Shown here: positions 35,942-45,295 of the stretch, piece by piece
Position numbering within the stretch: position 1 is the stretch's first letter
Layout: each line of letters starts with the position of its first letter
DNA from: Rubripirellula lacrimiformis
Lineage (GTDB): Bacteria; Planctomycetota; Planctomycetia; Pirellulales; Pirellulaceae
Length of the DNA stretch: 64,000 nucleotides
Reading direction: 5' to 3'
NCBI RefSeq assembly: GCF_007741535.1
Contig: NZ_CP036525.1
Location: 2,480,001-2,544,000, forward strand
Notes under the pieces: generated by a model
What the model was told of the DNA's origin: nothing
What the model saw: the letters and a program-made list of their open reading frames with translations, nothing else
Databases searched by the model: none
Made by a program: the position numbers and the translations under genes

Positions 35942-37147
35942 TTACTTCTTCGGGCACAATTGTTCGTAAATTTTTAGATAGCGCTCTGCCATTAGCTCGC
36001 TTGAGAAATTCTCACGCACGCGTTGTGCCGTCGCGCAGGCCTGTTGTGATTGTTCATCGGGATCACTCAACGCCCCACTGATTTGCGTCGCTAGCTGCTC
36101 GCTATCGTTTTCGGCAAAGTACCGCACGCCGGAGTCGGAGGCGACTTCGCGGAAAACAGGGATATCGCTGGCGACAATCGGCCGTCCGGTCAGCATCGCT
36201 TCAGCTAGTGCTAAGCCGAAACCTTCATGAATCGAGGGTAGGACAACGCAGTGCGATTGTGTCATCGTCGCGATCACTTCACCCTGTGGCACCCAACCAC
36301 GAAACTCGACTTGCTCGGTGACGCCCAACTGCTTGGCCAGCATCGCAAGCTGATTTCGCTGGGGGCCTTCACCGACCAGCACTAGCTTCACCTCAGGAAA
36401 CTGCTCGGCTAATTTCGGCAAAGCTTTTACGATCAATGCATGCCCCTTTTCTGGTACCAACCGCCCCACGGCAATCAACTGCTGCGGAATGACCGGTTTC
36501 GCATTGGCGCCAAACGACTGAATCTGCTGAACGTCGATCCCGTTGTAAATCAGTTGGTGCTTACTGTCGGAAGTATCCTGCACTGTATTTTGGGAATCGC
36601 GATCCAGTTCCGGTTTCGATGCAGACGCTAGTTTCGGGTGGCTAAGGTCGATGTTGGTATCGCACAGGAAATCGCTTGCCCCGTAGGACCGTGCCACGGT
36701 TTTGGAAATATAGACCAGTCGATTGCAATTTCGCTCGGTTCGTCGCGTCGAGCACTTTAGGTATGCGTTGAGTGATCCAAACAGTTCGTGGTAGGTGGTG
36801 ACCACACCTGGAACCTTGGTCTGCATGGCAATTCGCCTCGCGACGTTTCCCGGCAAACAAAAGTTGGTATGAACGATGTCGGGTTTCTTAGCGCCGATCC
36901 AATTCCTGAATTCCTCCCCGAACTTTCGCTCTTGCTTCCAGACATGCCAGGGAAACCGTTTGGCAGGCACAACGATGTCATAAGCCACGACACCGTCGGG
37001 GACAGCTAGCTCCTCCGTCAGGTAGCCGTCGTCAAAACGCACGTAGCTGACGCTATGTCCTTCTGCGACTAAACGGCGACTGATGTGATCCATCAAGCTC
37101 CATATCGCGCTCTCGCGTTTTCGGTCGACAAAGCAAACGTGAATCAC
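35942..37147 (-). CDS. Family 4 glycosyltransferase
   Basis: A 401-residue GT-B glycosyltransferase. DIVHTNFCLPGNVARR and VVTTYHELFGSLNAY lie in the acceptor domain. LIYNGIDVQQIQ, IAVGRLVPEKGHALIV and LPSIHEGFGLALAEAMLTG lie in the donor domain with the two GT4 glutamates. The start is GTG at 37147, overlapping the stop of a 101-codon frame upstream (GTGA). It ends 30 bp before the methyltransferase remnant. Specificity unknown. Confidence 0.9.
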   Translation of the reverse strand: MIHVCFVDRKRESAIWSLMDHISRRLVAEGHSVSYVRFDDGYLTEELAVPDGVVAYDIVVPAKRFPWHVWKQERKFGEEFRNWIGAKKPDIVHTNFCLPGNVARRIAMQTKVPGVVTTYHELFGSLNAYLKCSTRRTERNCNRLVYISKTVARSYGASDFLCDTNIDLSHPKLASASKPELDRDSQNTVQDTSDSKHQLIYNGIDVQQIQSFGANAKPVIPQQLIAVGRLVPEKGHALIVKALPKLAEQFPEVKLVLVGEGPQRNQLAMLAKQLGVTEQVEFRGWVPQGEVIATMTQSHCVVLPSIHEGFGLALAEAMLTGRPIVASDIPVFREVASDSGVRYFAENDSEQLATQISGALSDPDEQSQQACATAQRVRENFSSELMAERYLKIYEQLCPKK

Positions 37148-37449
37148 CAGGTCACCAATTCATATTGTGTGTTGCCAGCGGACGAAAGCGAAATCGCTTT
37201 CGCCGAATTTCCTAAACTGTTTCGGCGAACCAAACGCATCATGGTCCGTCGACCATCGTCATCGTGCGCAGGCTGGAGTGGCCGTAGTTTGATATGCGAG
37301 TGAACCCGTTGTTGGGCAACTTCGAATCCATCGTGGAAACTACACGAAGACAAAAGCTCTCTGGTGGGATTGAATTCAATGTCAATGTTAAACGATTTTG
37401 AGGAGCTGTTCTTGAACCACTTCAGCCTGTGGAGGGCAGGGGAATGCAA
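37144..37449 (-). other. Short open frame of doubtful status
   Basis: A 101-codon frame whose TGA overlaps the GTG start of the next glycosyltransferase gene (GTGA). The protein has no recognisable motif. It may be the 3' remnant of a lost gene, since a stop-overlapping start usually implies an upstream partner. Composition is not strongly coding. The rest of the 495-bp gap (37450-37642) shows nothing. Confidence 0.25.
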
Positions 37450-37642
37450 CCTGTGAATTTAATAACGGAGATATTGGGGATCTCGTTTGTCAAATCGCAA
37501 TCTTGGACGGGGGATTCCATTGACTGACTGTTGAATGGAGTTTGCCGAAGGACAGGACCCTCTAGTACAAAACGCTTAGTCGCTTTGCGGTGTGTACCGC
37601 CAACGTTCGGGTCAATGGTTTTGGTTCAATTGACGACGCAAG

Positions 37643-38602
37643 CTATTTGCGGGGTGGTGCTTGTGTTCGCCCTGTGAGCATTCCCCACACCCGCCCTGGA
37701 GCTTGCTTGATGAACCCCGGATTGCTTGCAAGAGCCCCTAACGCATGGAGGATTCGCCCGCTCTTCAATGGGTCCATCACTGCGCCATACTGAATTGTCT
37801 TTCGACACATGGCGATCGCCTCGTCAATTTCTTTTGAAAGCAATTGGTGAGGCGTGCCTGCAACCAGCTGGCGAATGCTTTGAAGAACCTCAACCATGCC
37901 GGCGAACATTTGGACGCGATTTGAGGTCAATCCGGACTGGTTGATTTCCGCGAAATACATCGGCTCGTCAATGACTCCAAGACTTGCTCCAGCAATCATT
38001 AGGTCGAACAAGAAGTGGTAGTCTTCGCCATATCGGAACTCCGTTCGATAGCGAATCGGTTCTTGCTCCAGAAAACTTCGCCTTATTAACGGCTGTATGA
38101 TTCCCAGGCCAGTGTGCTTAATGAGTTGCTGCATTCCAATTGTGATTAGGTCATCGGCGTTTGGTGATGTCTCGATTTGATCGAGCCAGCCCATTCTCTT
38201 GCGCTTGGAGTTATGTGCGGGATTGCAAACCCATTGGTTATCGCCGATGACGTCTAGGCCATTTGCTTCTGCAACGTCGATCATCCGGCCTAGTCGGTCC
38301 GGCGATATCCAGTCATCCGAATCGACCATCGCTATCCAGTCTCCCTTGGCCGCGTCGATGCCTCGATTGCGACAGGCACTTGGCCCACAGTTTTCCGGCT
38401 GCGCGATGATCACCATTTTGTCGTCGGTAAATTGTCGCAAGCGTTCAATGGTCGTGTCGGTGGAAAAGTCGTCGATCGCAATGATTTCAATAGCGATAGA
38501 GCTGCTTGCCCTAACGCTCGTGATCATTCGGTCAATCGTGTTTGCGGCGTTGAAGCATGGGGTGATAACGCTTACGGTCGGTAGGCTTTCGCTCCCTCTC
38601 AT
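37643..38602 (-). CDS. Family 2 glycosyltransferase
   Basis: A 319-residue GT-A glycosyltransferase. PTVSVITPCFNAANTID at residue 8, AIDDFSTDTTIERL near 41 and MVDSDDWISPDRL near 92 are diagnostic. FRYGEDYHFLFDLMI near 190 is the acceptor-side ED motif of the family. The start is ATG at 38602, 13 bp after the preceding GT4 gene, so the two form one transcript. Donor unknown. Confidence 0.9.
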   Translation of the reverse strand: MRGSESLPTVSVITPCFNAANTIDRMITSVRASSSIAIEIIAIDDFSTDTTIERLRQFTDDKMVIIAQPENCGPSACRNRGIDAAKGDWIAMVDSDDWISPDRLGRMIDVAEANGLDVIGDNQWVCNPAHNSKRKRMGWLDQIETSPNADDLITIGMQQLIKHTGLGIIQPLIRRSFLEQEPIRYRTEFRYGEDYHFLFDLMIAGASLGVIDEPMYFAEINQSGLTSNRVQMFAGMVEVLQSIRQLVAGTPHQLLSKEIDEAIAMCRKTIQYGAVMDPLKSGRILHALGALASNPGFIKQAPGRVWGMLTGRTQAPPRK

Positions 38603-38615
38603 TTTTGCTGCACCG

Positions 38616-39755
38616 TCAATGGGTCAGGCCTTCCAGTAAGTGGCAAAGTTGCTTGATTCCGGAAGTCTTGTCGAAATTTTCAGCGACATGCTTTCGTGCA
38701 TTTCCTCCTAAGCGTGTCCGCTCCTGTTTAGACATCAGCTCTAAAACTCGCGCCGCAACATCGTCGGCGGATTGAGGTTCAACTAAAAATCCGGTTTCGC
38801 CGTTCACGATCAATTCGGGGGTTGCACCTGCACGCGTCGCAATCACCGGCTTTCCACTGATTCCCGCCTCTACGGGTATGCGTCCATAGGCTTCTCCGTC
38901 ACGCGACAATGCCAATACAGCATCGGCAGCAGCGTAAACCGATGGCATTGAATTTTGATGGCCAACGAAAATGACAGCATCCCCAAGTTTCGACGCCATG
39001 TTTTGGCAGTGCTGCACGTAGTCGGGAGCCTCGGTTGGACAGGCGCCCCCGACAATGACTAGTACGGCATTGGGCTGGCGTCTCGCGATTTGCTGCCAAG
39101 CCTCGATTGCAATGTCTTGGCCTTTCCGTGACTCCAGGACGGCCGGAAAGACAAAAGCCACCTGCGATTGTTTGATCCCCAGTTTCAACCGAGTCGCATC
39201 GCGATCCGATGAGCGTACTTCGCTGGTGTCCACGCCATCATAGATCCTGTGAATCGGCGTTTTTGTACCGCTGCTACGAGCTTGTGTTGCAACAATGTCG
39301 GACATGGCGATTATAAGATCGCACTTGTCCAGGTCTGCTTTGGAGAATGGAGCCTGGTGGAAAAGGCTTCGGATATGGGCAACCACTTTGCAGCCTTGTT
39401 TTTTAGCAGCAGCGATGTCCCAGCAGTCTCGTCGTCGGTACAAGTTGAAATATGCAATGTCTGGCTTGAACTGCTCGATCTGCTTTGAAAGTGCCGCTGC
39501 GCGGAGGTGTTGTGCGATCCGGTCATGTCCTCGAATGCTGGTTTTGGCTGATTCCGGCATCCACCATTTCGGCTTTGGAAACCGATGCACCACACAGCCG
39601 GGGATCGTTTTGTCGTAATTGTCAAAATGTGGAAGCGGGTAACGCACGCAAATTCTTTGTGAAATTCCGTGTGCAGCCTGGTGCAGAAGGTAGGAGTTCA
39701 GGCACGCTTCAGCGCCTCCCCACCACTGGCTGTTGTCGACATACATGACTTTCAT
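38616..39755 (-). CDS. Family 4 glycosyltransferase
   Basis: A 379-residue GT-B glycosyltransferase. It begins MYVDNSQWWGGAEACLNSYL, where the glycine-rich loop of the acceptor domain is clear. HRIYDGVDTSEV and FPAVLESRKGQDIAIEAW open the donor domain, and LSRDGEAYGRIPVEAGISG carries the paired glutamates. Two ATG codons are possible, 39755 and 39746. It is followed closely by a GT2 gene. Sugar specificity unknown. Confidence 0.9.
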   Translation of the reverse strand: MKVMYVDNSQWWGGAEACLNSYLLHQAAHGISQRICVRYPLPHFDNYDKTIPGCVVHRFPKPKWWMPESAKTSIRGHDRIAQHLRAAALSKQIEQFKPDIAYFNLYRRRDCWDIAAAKKQGCKVVAHIRSLFHQAPFSKADLDKCDLIIAMSDIVATQARSSGTKTPIHRIYDGVDTSEVRSSDRDATRLKLGIKQSQVAFVFPAVLESRKGQDIAIEAWQQIARRQPNAVLVIVGGACPTEAPDYVQHCQNMASKLGDAVIFVGHQNSMPSVYAAADAVLALSRDGEAYGRIPVEAGISGKPVIATRAGATPELIVNGETGFLVEPQSADDVAARVLELMSKQERTRLGGNARKHVAENFDKTSGIKQLCHLLEGLTH

Positions 39756-40067
39756 TCGTGGATTTTACTCGTGGCTGTTTGTCGGGCGTAGGGGGTTTGC
39801 GGGCCTGTCATCGTTTGTGATGTTACGGGGGGCTAGGTGATCAGCCAGTATCAGCTGGGTGTGTTGGGCGTACTGATTGATGACTCGACGGCGGGTCTTC
39901 TGACGAATGGTGGGGGAGGGGGAAGCAAGCTTTGCGGGTTGCTGCTGGTGGGATTCGGTTCTAAATGACGAAGCGTCGTTTCGCGATCGATCAAAAAAAG
40001 CCGTCGGTGAATTCCGCTCGCATCGAACTCGTGTGATCTTATTCGGGATAATGGGGAGCTGGACGTC
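39756..40067. other. Intergenic stretch, no gene seen
   Basis: About 310 bp with no convincing frame. It holds the short dispersed sequence GTGGGATTCG (39949-39958). Confidence 0.4.
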
Positions 40068-41189
40068 TCAAAGTGTCGGCTTGCGATAGATCGATCGTCT
40101 GAGTGACGCGCCGAGGCGGGACAGGGCCAGCAAGGTCCGGGACTGAGAAACTGCGTGCAAGACTGCAAACTCTCGAGTGCCGAAGCAATCACGGTTCTTC
40201 GAAAGCAGTTGGACTCTGGCTCGCTTTGACCCGCCGGGTTCTTTGATCATTCGACATACAAGACGACGCCGAGTTTCGCGTAGCGTATCGGATTGTCTCG
40301 ATAGCAATGTTGCCGCCAATTCACGGTACCCGTTGCAATGTGCAATAGCATTCTCCATACGCACTTCGTGGTCACTGTATCGATCTGACCAAGAGTTTGG
40401 CGTGAAAACGCGGTAGGTCGCCATAGGTTCAGGAAGGTAGACCGCTCCGCCGTGTTCTGCTGCAATGGCATGGATGAATATGTCTGAAACGGTGAGTCCG
40501 CTAGTGCCGTGGAAGAACTGCTGTATTTCCAGTGATGCGCGTCGAGTAATGAGCGTTGCGGCCGTCGGTATTGGCCCTCGCGGTCGAAGTGTGATCTCCT
40601 CGGCCGGCACTGTCGTAGTCATTGTTGAATACTGTCCGCCGATTTCTTTTTCTCCCGTCTGTGAGTTTACCTTGTGGACTGGGTGGAAGCATAAGTCACA
40701 CGCGTTGGAGGCCGAAATGGCTTCAGTCTGCATCGACAGTTTTTGGGGATTGCACCAATAGTCGTCGCCTTCGCAAAGTGCAAGGAAATCGCCCTTCGCC
40801 TCTGCGAGCAGTATCTCAGGCATAATGCGGCAGCCTTTTGAGTACTGGTTTTCCGTTTGGATAATTGTTTTGATTATCGATGGATAGCGTGCTGCGTACC
40901 GTCTAATGATATCTGTTGTGTTGTCAGTTGAAGCGTCATCATGAAGGATGATTTCAATCGGGAATGTCGTCACTTGTTCGATGAATCCTCTGATCGTCTC
41001 TTCGATGTAGGATTCGTGGTTGAAGGCGGCGCAGCAGATGCTCACAACGGGCTGTGTCTGTGTCCAGGAATTGACTATTTCTTCCTCCGTCCTTGCGCTA
41101 GGCCAGTGGCGTTCTTGGGAGCTGGTGTTTTGAGTTGTTCCTTTGATTCCTTCCTCATGGTCTTTAGCTCGGTTTGGGTTGTCTGGCAA
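40068..41189 (-). CDS. Family 2 glycosyltransferase
   Basis: A GT-A glycosyltransferase, up to 373 residues. PVVSICCAAFNHESYIEE near residue 47, ILHDDASTDNTTDII near 80 and LCEGDDYWCNPQKL near 137 are typical of a GT2 subgroup with a GDDYW metal motif. The first 45 residues are polar and lack family similarity. The only upstream start is TTG at 41189; a GTG just before SICC is an alternative. It ends before a 312-bp gap and begins 30 bp after the flippase gene. Confidence 0.87.
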   Translation of the reverse strand: MPDNPNRAKDHEEGIKGTTQNTSSQERHWPSARTEEEIVNSWTQTQPVVSICCAAFNHESYIEETIRGFIEQVTTFPIEIILHDDASTDNTTDIIRRYAARYPSIIKTIIQTENQYSKGCRIMPEILLAEAKGDFLALCEGDDYWCNPQKLSMQTEAISASNACDLCFHPVHKVNSQTGEKEIGGQYSTMTTTVPAEEITLRPRGPIPTAATLITRRASLEIQQFFHGTSGLTVSDIFIHAIAAEHGGAVYLPEPMATYRVFTPNSWSDRYSDHEVRMENAIAHCNGYRELAATLLSRQSDTLRETRRRLVCRMIKEPGGSKRARVQLLSKNRDCFGTREFAVLHAVSQSRTLLALSRLGASLRRSIYRKPTL

Positions 41190-41218
41190 GGTTCGGTCTT
41201 TGGTCTTGGGTGTGCGCG

Positions 41219-42700
41219 TTAGGATGCGATTCTCTTGCTCTTCAGCGAGGCTATGATTGCAACGGCTTGGAAACTAAGGAAATACGCGGTTGCGGCGTAG
41301 GTGATTAGCGCCCCGCCGCCTAAGGCAACGAGCTTGTAGAAAGGTGCCCAGTCTAATTGGGCTGACGCAAAATAGCAGGCAATGGAAACCAGCATTGCTA
41401 AAGCAAGGTTCGGAAGGACGTCGGATGCCTGCTCCTTTAGGGTGTATCCGAGTAGTGAGCTCGAGAAGTATGAGTTGGGGGCAAACGCCAGGAGAGAGCA
41501 AAGGATCTGCCCGTACAGGATGCCTTGGATCCCAAGCCGAAAGCTGAAAAAAAGAACTGCGGTTATCATGAGCTTCTTGAAGATTTCGAGCCCCAGGAAA
41601 AGGTCTGATCGTCCTTTGACTTTCAGCATTGCAAGGTTCACCGCGTGAACCGGATATAGCGTTTTCGCCAGGCATAGCAGCGGGAGCATTGTGGCTGCTG
41701 GTAGCCACTTGCTGTCGAGGAAAAAGACGATGAATGGGTGCGCGAGGGCTGCCAGCAGTAGCATGCACGGGAAGAGGGCGAAAGTGGTTAGCACAATCGT
41801 CTTGCGGAAACCGGATTTGAGTCGCTTGTCATCATTTTGGACGGTGGCGAGAGCTGGGTAGGTAACCGCTTGGATGCTGGTGTAGAGGTTTTGGATTACT
41901 AGGTCCGCGAGCCGAGTTGCGAAATAGTAGATCCCCGCGACAGGGCCGCTGAACACCTTCGCGATAACGACGACGTAAAGGTTGTTGAAAACTGTGTCGA
42001 GGAAACCCGAGAGGAAGAGCTTGTATCCGAAGGCGAACATCGCCTCGAACGCTGATCCGCTGACCACTGCGGTGGGGCGCCACTTCTGGAAGTGCCACAG
42101 TAGAAGTGTGCTGAGTAAAGCCGTGAGTATGGATTGAGCGACTAGCGACCAGACTCCAAATCCCTTGAGTGCAAGCCCTATCGCAAGAAGCCCCGCGATG
42201 ATCCCTGACGGCAAGTTTATTAAAACTTTTAAACGGAAGTTGAGTTCTCGGGTTAGTTGAGCCTCTTGGACCGTTCGGAGAGAGCTGATTAAGATTGAAA
42301 TTGAAGCGACGCGAATCAGTGCCGTCAGTCTCGGTTCGGCATAGAAGTTTGCAACAAGGGGGGCGGTCAAGAAAAGCAGTGCGTAGGATAAGACGCCAAA
42401 GCAGATGTTGGAGTAAAACGCAGTATTGAAGTCAACTTGCTTGGCGTCGGGGAGTCTAATGAGTGCTTGCGAGAGCCCTGAGTCCATGAGCGAGCCGCCG
42501 AGTGCAATGAACACACTCATCATCGCCACCAGTCCGTAATCTTCGGGGGCGAGTAGCCGAGCAAGGAAAATCTGGATGACGACGCCACTGCCCCTGCGGA
42601 GCAGTTGTTCGCCGAAGCTCCAGAGCACTCCACTAATCGTTCTGGATTGCAAGCTGCGCGCTGCGGCTCTGCGTTGCTGTGGTGTGTTCTCAGTGTTCAC
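41219..42700 (-). CDS. Wzx-type oligosaccharide flippase
   Basis: A 493-residue MOP-superfamily membrane protein. The N-terminus SRTISGVLWSFGEQLLRRG and ARLLAPEDYGLVAMMSVF near residue 45 are the conserved opening of WzxC/TuaB-like flippases. About a dozen hydrophobic segments follow. The start is GTG at 42700. It is the second flippase in the window. Its position next to the dTDP-sugar cassette and the large glycosyltransferase block suggests it exports the repeat unit containing the N-acylated aminosugar (inference). Confidence 0.88.
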   Translation of the reverse strand: MNTENTPQQRRAAARSLQSRTISGVLWSFGEQLLRRGSGVVIQIFLARLLAPEDYGLVAMMSVFIALGGSLMDSGLSQALIRLPDAKQVDFNTAFYSNICFGVLSYALLFLTAPLVANFYAEPRLTALIRVASISILISSLRTVQEAQLTRELNFRLKVLINLPSGIIAGLLAIGLALKGFGVWSLVAQSILTALLSTLLLWHFQKWRPTAVVSGSAFEAMFAFGYKLFLSGFLDTVFNNLYVVVIAKVFSGPVAGIYYFATRLADLVIQNLYTSIQAVTYPALATVQNDDKRLKSGFRKTIVLTTFALFPCMLLLAALAHPFIVFFLDSKWLPAATMLPLLCLAKTLYPVHAVNLAMLKVKGRSDLFLGLEIFKKLMITAVLFFSFRLGIQGILYGQILCSLLAFAPNSYFSSSLLGYTLKEQASDVLPNLALAMLVSIACYFASAQLDWAPFYKLVALGGGALITYAATAYFLSFQAVAIIASLKSKRIAS

Positions 42701-43555
42701 TATGGAAGTCGATCATCGATCTCGGAAGCCAGTCAAGTCAGGAAATGGGTTGGCTCTAGCAGAGCGGTGTTTTGCAATGGTTTCGATCAGTCCCCCGTCT
42801 TCGGCGGTAAATTATGCAGGGAGGGAGCGATCGCGATTTCTCGGCCATTGCAAAGTGTCGGCTGGGGTGAGATTTCAGTCGTTGCAAGTTCCGGGAGACG
42901 AGCTGTTCCTCCGGGTAGCGAGTGGGCGGTTGTTCGTCGTTTGGGGAAGCGGGTTTTCGCCAGTTGTGCGCCGTGCAAACGTAGAAAGGCCGCTCCCTCG
43001 TTCGTATGTGGCGGTGCAGTTTGTGGGTTCGTTCTCACGCAGACGCTGCAGAGTTGGTCGCGTAAATCGCTCTGGCACGAGGCGGGGTATTCGACTCGAT
43101 GGGCTATCAGCGAGCTACTTGGCGTGGAAAGGGTTTCAGGAAGATCGCCGGTCGTCAGGCTTTCTTGTGTCTGAACACCTCTCTGGGCTACGCCTGTCCG
43201 GTCGATACCGCTGCGGATTGATCGGAGGTGCTGCACTCCCTCGAAGAAGAGATTGGTCTGGGGTGTTATTGAGAGGTTGCAGCAGCCGACCGTGTCTCTC
43301 ATTCTGTGTCTATCAGGTATGCCTTTGTGTTTCAAAGGGGGCCGTGGTCTACTGGCGAAGTGAAGTGGCAAGCCGTGGGGGGGCGTGCCGTCGCACGGTT
43401 GGCTTAATGGAGTGCACGACGAATTTCTTGTTGCGGGAGAAGTTGAGCACCACGCTTCCTCGTCAGGCTCGGTATGTTTGTGTACCGAGTTATCACAGTG
43501 CTGGGGACTTTGGCTGCGTTCTGAGTAATCTTGAGGATTGCTGTCACGCTTCTGC
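42701..43555. other. Long gap of unresolved content between ACP and flippase genes
   Basis: An 855-bp stretch inside an otherwise compact operon. Long frames are open on both strands (for example 42787-43575 minus and 42576-43559 plus), but none looks like a protein: the minus product is polar and rich in Ser, Thr, Pro and Arg, and the plus product is rich in Arg, Ser, Cys and Val. No hairpin array is present. It may be a degraded gene or a long untranslated spacer. Confidence 0.4.
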
Positions 43556-43792
43556 CTAGTTTCGTTCGTTGACAAGGTCTGCGTAGTCGTTTACACACCT
43601 AATTGATTTGATGTCAACTCCTTCGAGTTCAATTTGGAACTTTTCCTCGATTTCAAGCATTATCGACATCTGGTCGAGCGAGTCAATGTCGTGGCTATTG
43701 AATGGGTCATGTGCTGCAATGTCTTTGAGGTCGTCCCGTTTGGTTGCATTGACGATGCACTCAACAATTGTTTTGTTGATATCTGTCTCCAT
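43556..43792 (-). CDS. Acyl carrier protein
   Basis: A 78-residue acidic carrier protein. The phosphopantetheine attachment serine is Ser38 in HDIDSLDQMSIMLEIEE, followed by the usual acidic helix. It is 2 bp after the KAS III gene, so they are one unit. In this cassette it probably carries the acyl chain that the LpxD-like enzyme transfers to the dTDP-aminosugar. It is too far from any fatty-acid operon signal to be the housekeeping AcpP, which lacks a sugar context (inference). Confidence 0.9.
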   Translation of the reverse strand: METDINKTIVECIVNATKRDDLKDIAAHDPFNSHDIDSLDQMSIMLEIEEKFQIELEGVDIKSIRCVNDYADLVNERN

Positions 43793-43794
43793 GT

Positions 43795-44745
43795 TTACTT
43801 GCTCCGTTTGAGTGTAGTTACAAAACTTGAGAGGCCAACTCCAAATCCGGCTAAGAGCAGGTTCGTGGGGGGGGCTGTTTCCTCCTGTAGTACCTTCGCC
43901 AGCATTAGTGGGATCGATGAACTCACGGTGTTACCGGTTGTCTCGGCAGTAAATGCTATCTTAGAGGGTTCGGCGTGAATTGCTGCCGCTAGTGTCTCAA
44001 CAATGAATTTGCTCCCCTGGTGAATTAGGAAGCGGTCGATCTGGTCAATCGTTAATCCATTCTCGTAGAGACAGTCGTTGATCTCTCTGGGGACATGTTT
44101 CGCAACAAAACGAAATACGTCGCTGCCGTTCATCGAAAGTGTTCGTCTCGGATTGTCAATCGTTCTGATTGCATTGCTGTGTTTGCTGTCAGTTAGATAC
44201 CTGGATCTGCCCAGGGTGTATTTTGGATTTGACGAGATTAAAGTGCATGTCGCGCCATCTCCGAAAAGCAGTGCCGTGTCTCGGTCTGATGGGCTAACGA
44301 CTGCTGAGTAGGGGTCGGCGGTAAATAATAAGCCGTTTTTTATGCCGTTCTCTCGCATGAAGCCGATCATGATGGAGGCCCCGTGCACGAATCCCGTGCA
44401 GCCTAGGGAGATGTCAAAGCAGGCGATTCTTTTAGACAGCCCAAGTTTCTGATGGACGATTGAGCTTGTGTGAGGTATCCCGCCAGCGTCTGGGTTTTGC
44501 GTAACTACTGCTAAGCATCCGATCTCTGGATGGATGTGGCATTGTTCGGCGAAGTCTTCATGTGCTGACACGCACATGTCGGAGGTCATTTCGCAGTCGG
44601 GCTTTCTCGCCAGTTTCGTGAACCCGAGCTTTTTGCTCACGAAACCGTCAGTTGCTCCAAGTTTGTGTCCAAGCTCAAGCGTGTCAAGACGCGCACTTGG
44701 GAGATAGCATCCGACTTTCTCGATTCCTAGTTTATTGTTGACCAA
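43795..44745 (-). CDS. 3-oxoacyl-ACP synthase III-like enzyme (KAS III family)
   Basis: A 316-residue thiolase-fold enzyme. The catalytic triad is Cys116 (SLGCTGFVHG), His242 (FLIHQGSKF) and Asn272 (TTGNTVSSS), so it should be active. It would condense a CoA-activated starter with malonyl-ACP to make a short 3-oxoacyl chain on the adjacent carrier protein. The start is TTG at 44745, overlapping the preceding gene by 14 bp. KAS III-like genes also occur in viosamine-modification clusters of Pseudomonas syringae flagellin glycans (established precedent for this gene context). Confidence 0.88.
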   Translation of the reverse strand: MVNNKLGIEKVGCYLPSARLDTLELGHKLGATDGFVSKKLGFTKLARKPDCEMTSDMCVSAHEDFAEQCHIHPEIGCLAVVTQNPDAGGIPHTSSIVHQKLGLSKRIACFDISLGCTGFVHGASIMIGFMRENGIKNGLLFTADPYSAVVSPSDRDTALLFGDGATCTLISSNPKYTLGRSRYLTDSKHSNAIRTIDNPRRTLSMNGSDVFRFVAKHVPREINDCLYENGLTIDQIDRFLIHQGSKFIVETLAAAIHAEPSKIAFTAETTGNTVSSSIPLMLAKVLQEETAPPTNLLLAGFGVGLSSFVTTLKRSK

Positions 44746-45295
44746 AGTACAGCGATCCTATTTTTTCGTCGTTGCAAAGTAGTTTAGCTTCAAAGAACTG
44801 TTTGCCGATCTTGCGGCGGTGCTCAATCACGCATGATCCACCTATCGGTACGGAGTCGGCCCTCACGCGTCCGAAGATCAGCTTTCCCATTTTTCCGTCA
44901 TCGGTGCCTTCGAGCATCGCTTTGTATGTCGCCACGACGTATTCTATATAGGTTGCAGAATCGACCAAAGGGAAGCAGAACAGCCCTGAAGTGGAGTTGA
45001 AGTTCACAGTACTCAGGATTTGCTGTTCGTTGCAGTTGTACCGCTCCAAAATCGGTTCGTCTGTCTCTACAAGGTAAACCGTTTTGTGAGAACTTCGGTA
45101 CGTCGCAACAAGTCTGTCAGTTTGAGATGGCTTGCTCGAAACGTTCGCGTGATTTCCAGTAAATGTGTGGAACTGGAAGTCAATGTTCGTAGGGTTTACG
45201 AGACTTTCGGTAATCCAGTCGAAAACTGTTGTAGCCGATAAGTACTTTCTATTTCCCCTTAGTCTGAACCTTGGATTTGAGCTGGGAGTGTCCAT
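44732..45295 (-). CDS. Unknown protein of the acyl-sugar cassette
   Basis: A 187-residue soluble protein, not recognised. No signal peptide, membrane segment or catalytic motif stands out. The N-terminal NRKYLSATTVFDWI segment and the alternating hydrophobic pattern suggest a mixed alpha/beta, possibly hotdog-like, domain, which would fit a dehydratase or thioesterase acting on ACP-bound chains (speculative). The gene overlaps the acyltransferase gene by 47 bp and the KAS III gene by 14 bp, so it is firmly part of this unit. Confidence 0.75.
   Translation of the reverse strand: MDTPSSNPRFRLRGNRKYLSATTVFDWITESLVNPTNIDFQFHTFTGNHANVSSKPSQTDRLVATYRSSHKTVYLVETDEPILERYNCNEQQILSTVNFNSTSGLFCFPLVDSATYIEYVVATYKAMLEGTDDGKMGKLIFGRVRADSVPIGGSCVIEHRRKIGKQFFEAKLLCNDEKIGSLYFGQQ

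Noticed and set aside
42576-43559. 327-codon plus-strand frame
   Set aside because: It overlaps the flippase gene start antisense and the product is rich in Arg, Cys and Val with no motif; opposite to all neighbouring transcription.
42787-43575. 262-codon minus-strand frame as a gene
   Set aside because: Right strand, but the composition is not protein-like and no family is recognised. Kept only as an unresolved gap.
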